Shown: in pieces, positions 4,620 through 5,056 of the stretch
Layout: every line of letters begins with the position of its first letter
How positions within the stretch are numbered: the stretch's first letter is position 1
From: Streptomyces speibonae
GTDB lineage: Bacteria > Actinomycetota > Actinomycetes > Streptomycetales > Streptomycetaceae
Direction of reading: 5' to 3'
Length of the DNA: 5,056 nt
Assembly (NCBI GenBank): GCA_000715605.1
Contig: KL568615.1
Coordinates: 60,431-65,486, forward strand
Position numbers and translations under genes: made by a program
Notes under the pieces: generated by a model
What the model saw: only the letters and a program-made list of their open reading frames with translations
The model's database searches: none
Told to the model about the DNA's origin: nothing

Positions 4620-5056
4620 ATGGGCGCCCTGAGCGCGCTGGAACAGGCACTGGAGAACCGATGGCAGACGCTGTGGGCGCGCCTGTTCGGCCGGGACCCG
4701 GTCGAACTCGTCGACGCCCTGCGACGCGAGTGCGACAGCAAGGCCGTGGTGTGCCGGGCGGGCCGGGTGATGGTCCCCAACGCCTACGACGTGGAGCTGG
4801 CCGGCCCCGTGCACGAGGAACTGACGCGCCGGGGCGGCCGCGTGGGGCAGCTGCTCACCGACCGGCTGGCCCGGCACGCCGCACGGCACGGATATGAGTG
4901 GGCGGGCCCTCTCGCCGTCCACGTCCACCGGTCCGCCGACGTGCCCAACGGCCGCTACCGGGTGGCGAGCACCGTGATGCCACACGTCAGCGCGGACGCC
5001 TTCCAACGAGCGGGCACCGCGAGCCCGGCCCCGACACCGCACACCCAACCCCGGTA
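4620..5056 (+). CDS. FhaA-like protein, DUF3662 N-terminal domain (partial, runs off the window)
   Basis: The frame opens at ATG 4620 after AGGTGAG (4610-4616) and stays open to the edge, giving 145 residues. Residues about 1-120 match the pattern of the DUF3662 (FhaA N-terminal) domain: an N-terminal helix with LENRWQTLWARLFGRD, then PVELVDALRRECD, then VPNAYDVEL, a glycine-rich helix pair, GYEWAGPLAVHV and a closing RYRVAS. Residues 130-145 are a proline/threonine linker. In FhaA-type proteins such a linker leads to a phosphothreonine-binding FHA domain that works with Ser/Thr kinases in cell-wall and division control. That FHA domain would lie outside the window and is not shown. Compared with typical FhaA openings, the start MGALSALEQ is similar in length, so the start is credible. 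It may be a paralogue of the main fhaA rather than fhaA itself, since none of the usual fhaA neighbours (phosphatase pstP, rodA, pbpA, kinases) are seen on the left side. Confidence 0.85.
   Translation, partial: MGALSALEQALENRWQTLWARLFGRDPVELVDALRRECDSKAVVCRAGRVMVPNAYDVELAGPVHEELTRRGGRVGQLLTDRLARHAARHGYEWAGPLAVHVHRSADVPNGRYRVASTVMPHVSADAFQRAGTASPAPTPHTQPR

Noticed and set aside
1..5056. CRISPR array, tRNA or rRNA genes, insertion sequence or prophage ends
   Set aside because: I found no regularly spaced direct repeats, no tRNA-like cloverleaf or rRNA sequence, no transposase or integrase frame and no terminal inverted repeats flanking a gene.

Overview
The window is high-GC, with strong G/C third-position bias, GTG starts, and ANTAR, SpoIIE/PP2C, RpiR and DUF3662 proteins. 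This points to an actinomycete, most probably Streptomyces or a close relative. The assignment is inferred from composition and gene families, not from a database match.

Layout, left to right. (1) Positions 1-122 (+) are the last 39 codons of a protein ending in a peptidoglycan-binding-like repeat. (2) After a 19-base convergent gap, 142-2561 (-) is a large sensor phosphatase: ANTAR, GAF, PAS, PAS, then a SpoIIE/PP2C-type serine phosphatase. The reading frame breaks near 1097-1106. The sensor half reads in one minus frame and the phosphatase half in another, and one missing base explains the break. (3) 2647-3015 (-) is a 122-residue helical protein I do not recognise, just upstream of the phosphatase in the same direction. 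(4) 3016-3319 is non-coding but dense. It holds four back-to-back perfect inverted repeats (3064-3219), an AT-rich promoter-like patch (about 3227-3253) and an imperfect dyad (3255-3276). (5) 3320-4237 (-) is a MurR/RpiR-family regulator (HTH plus SIS domain). (6) The divergent gap 4238-4410 holds a likely rpiR-type promoter and two CGTGG/CCACG dyads, one of them an 18-bp perfect palindrome. (7) 4411-4572 (+) is a 53-residue very acidic protein. (8) 4620 to the window edge (+) is the N-terminal part of an FhaA-like DUF3662 protein, a family that often carries a C-terminal FHA domain; that part is outside the window.

Most genes here look like signalling or control genes: a multi-sensor phosphatase, a sugar-phosphate-type repressor/activator and a possible phosphopeptide-recognition protein. 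The sequence does not show that they form one pathway. The regulator and the acidic-protein/FhaA-like pair diverge from a shared control region. The 122-residue gene and phosphatase could be co-transcribed from the AT-rich patch near 3240, which would give a long structured leader. The three observations most worth checking are the phosphatase frameshift, the structured 3064-3219 element with its adjoining promoter/dyad, and the 18-bp palindrome.
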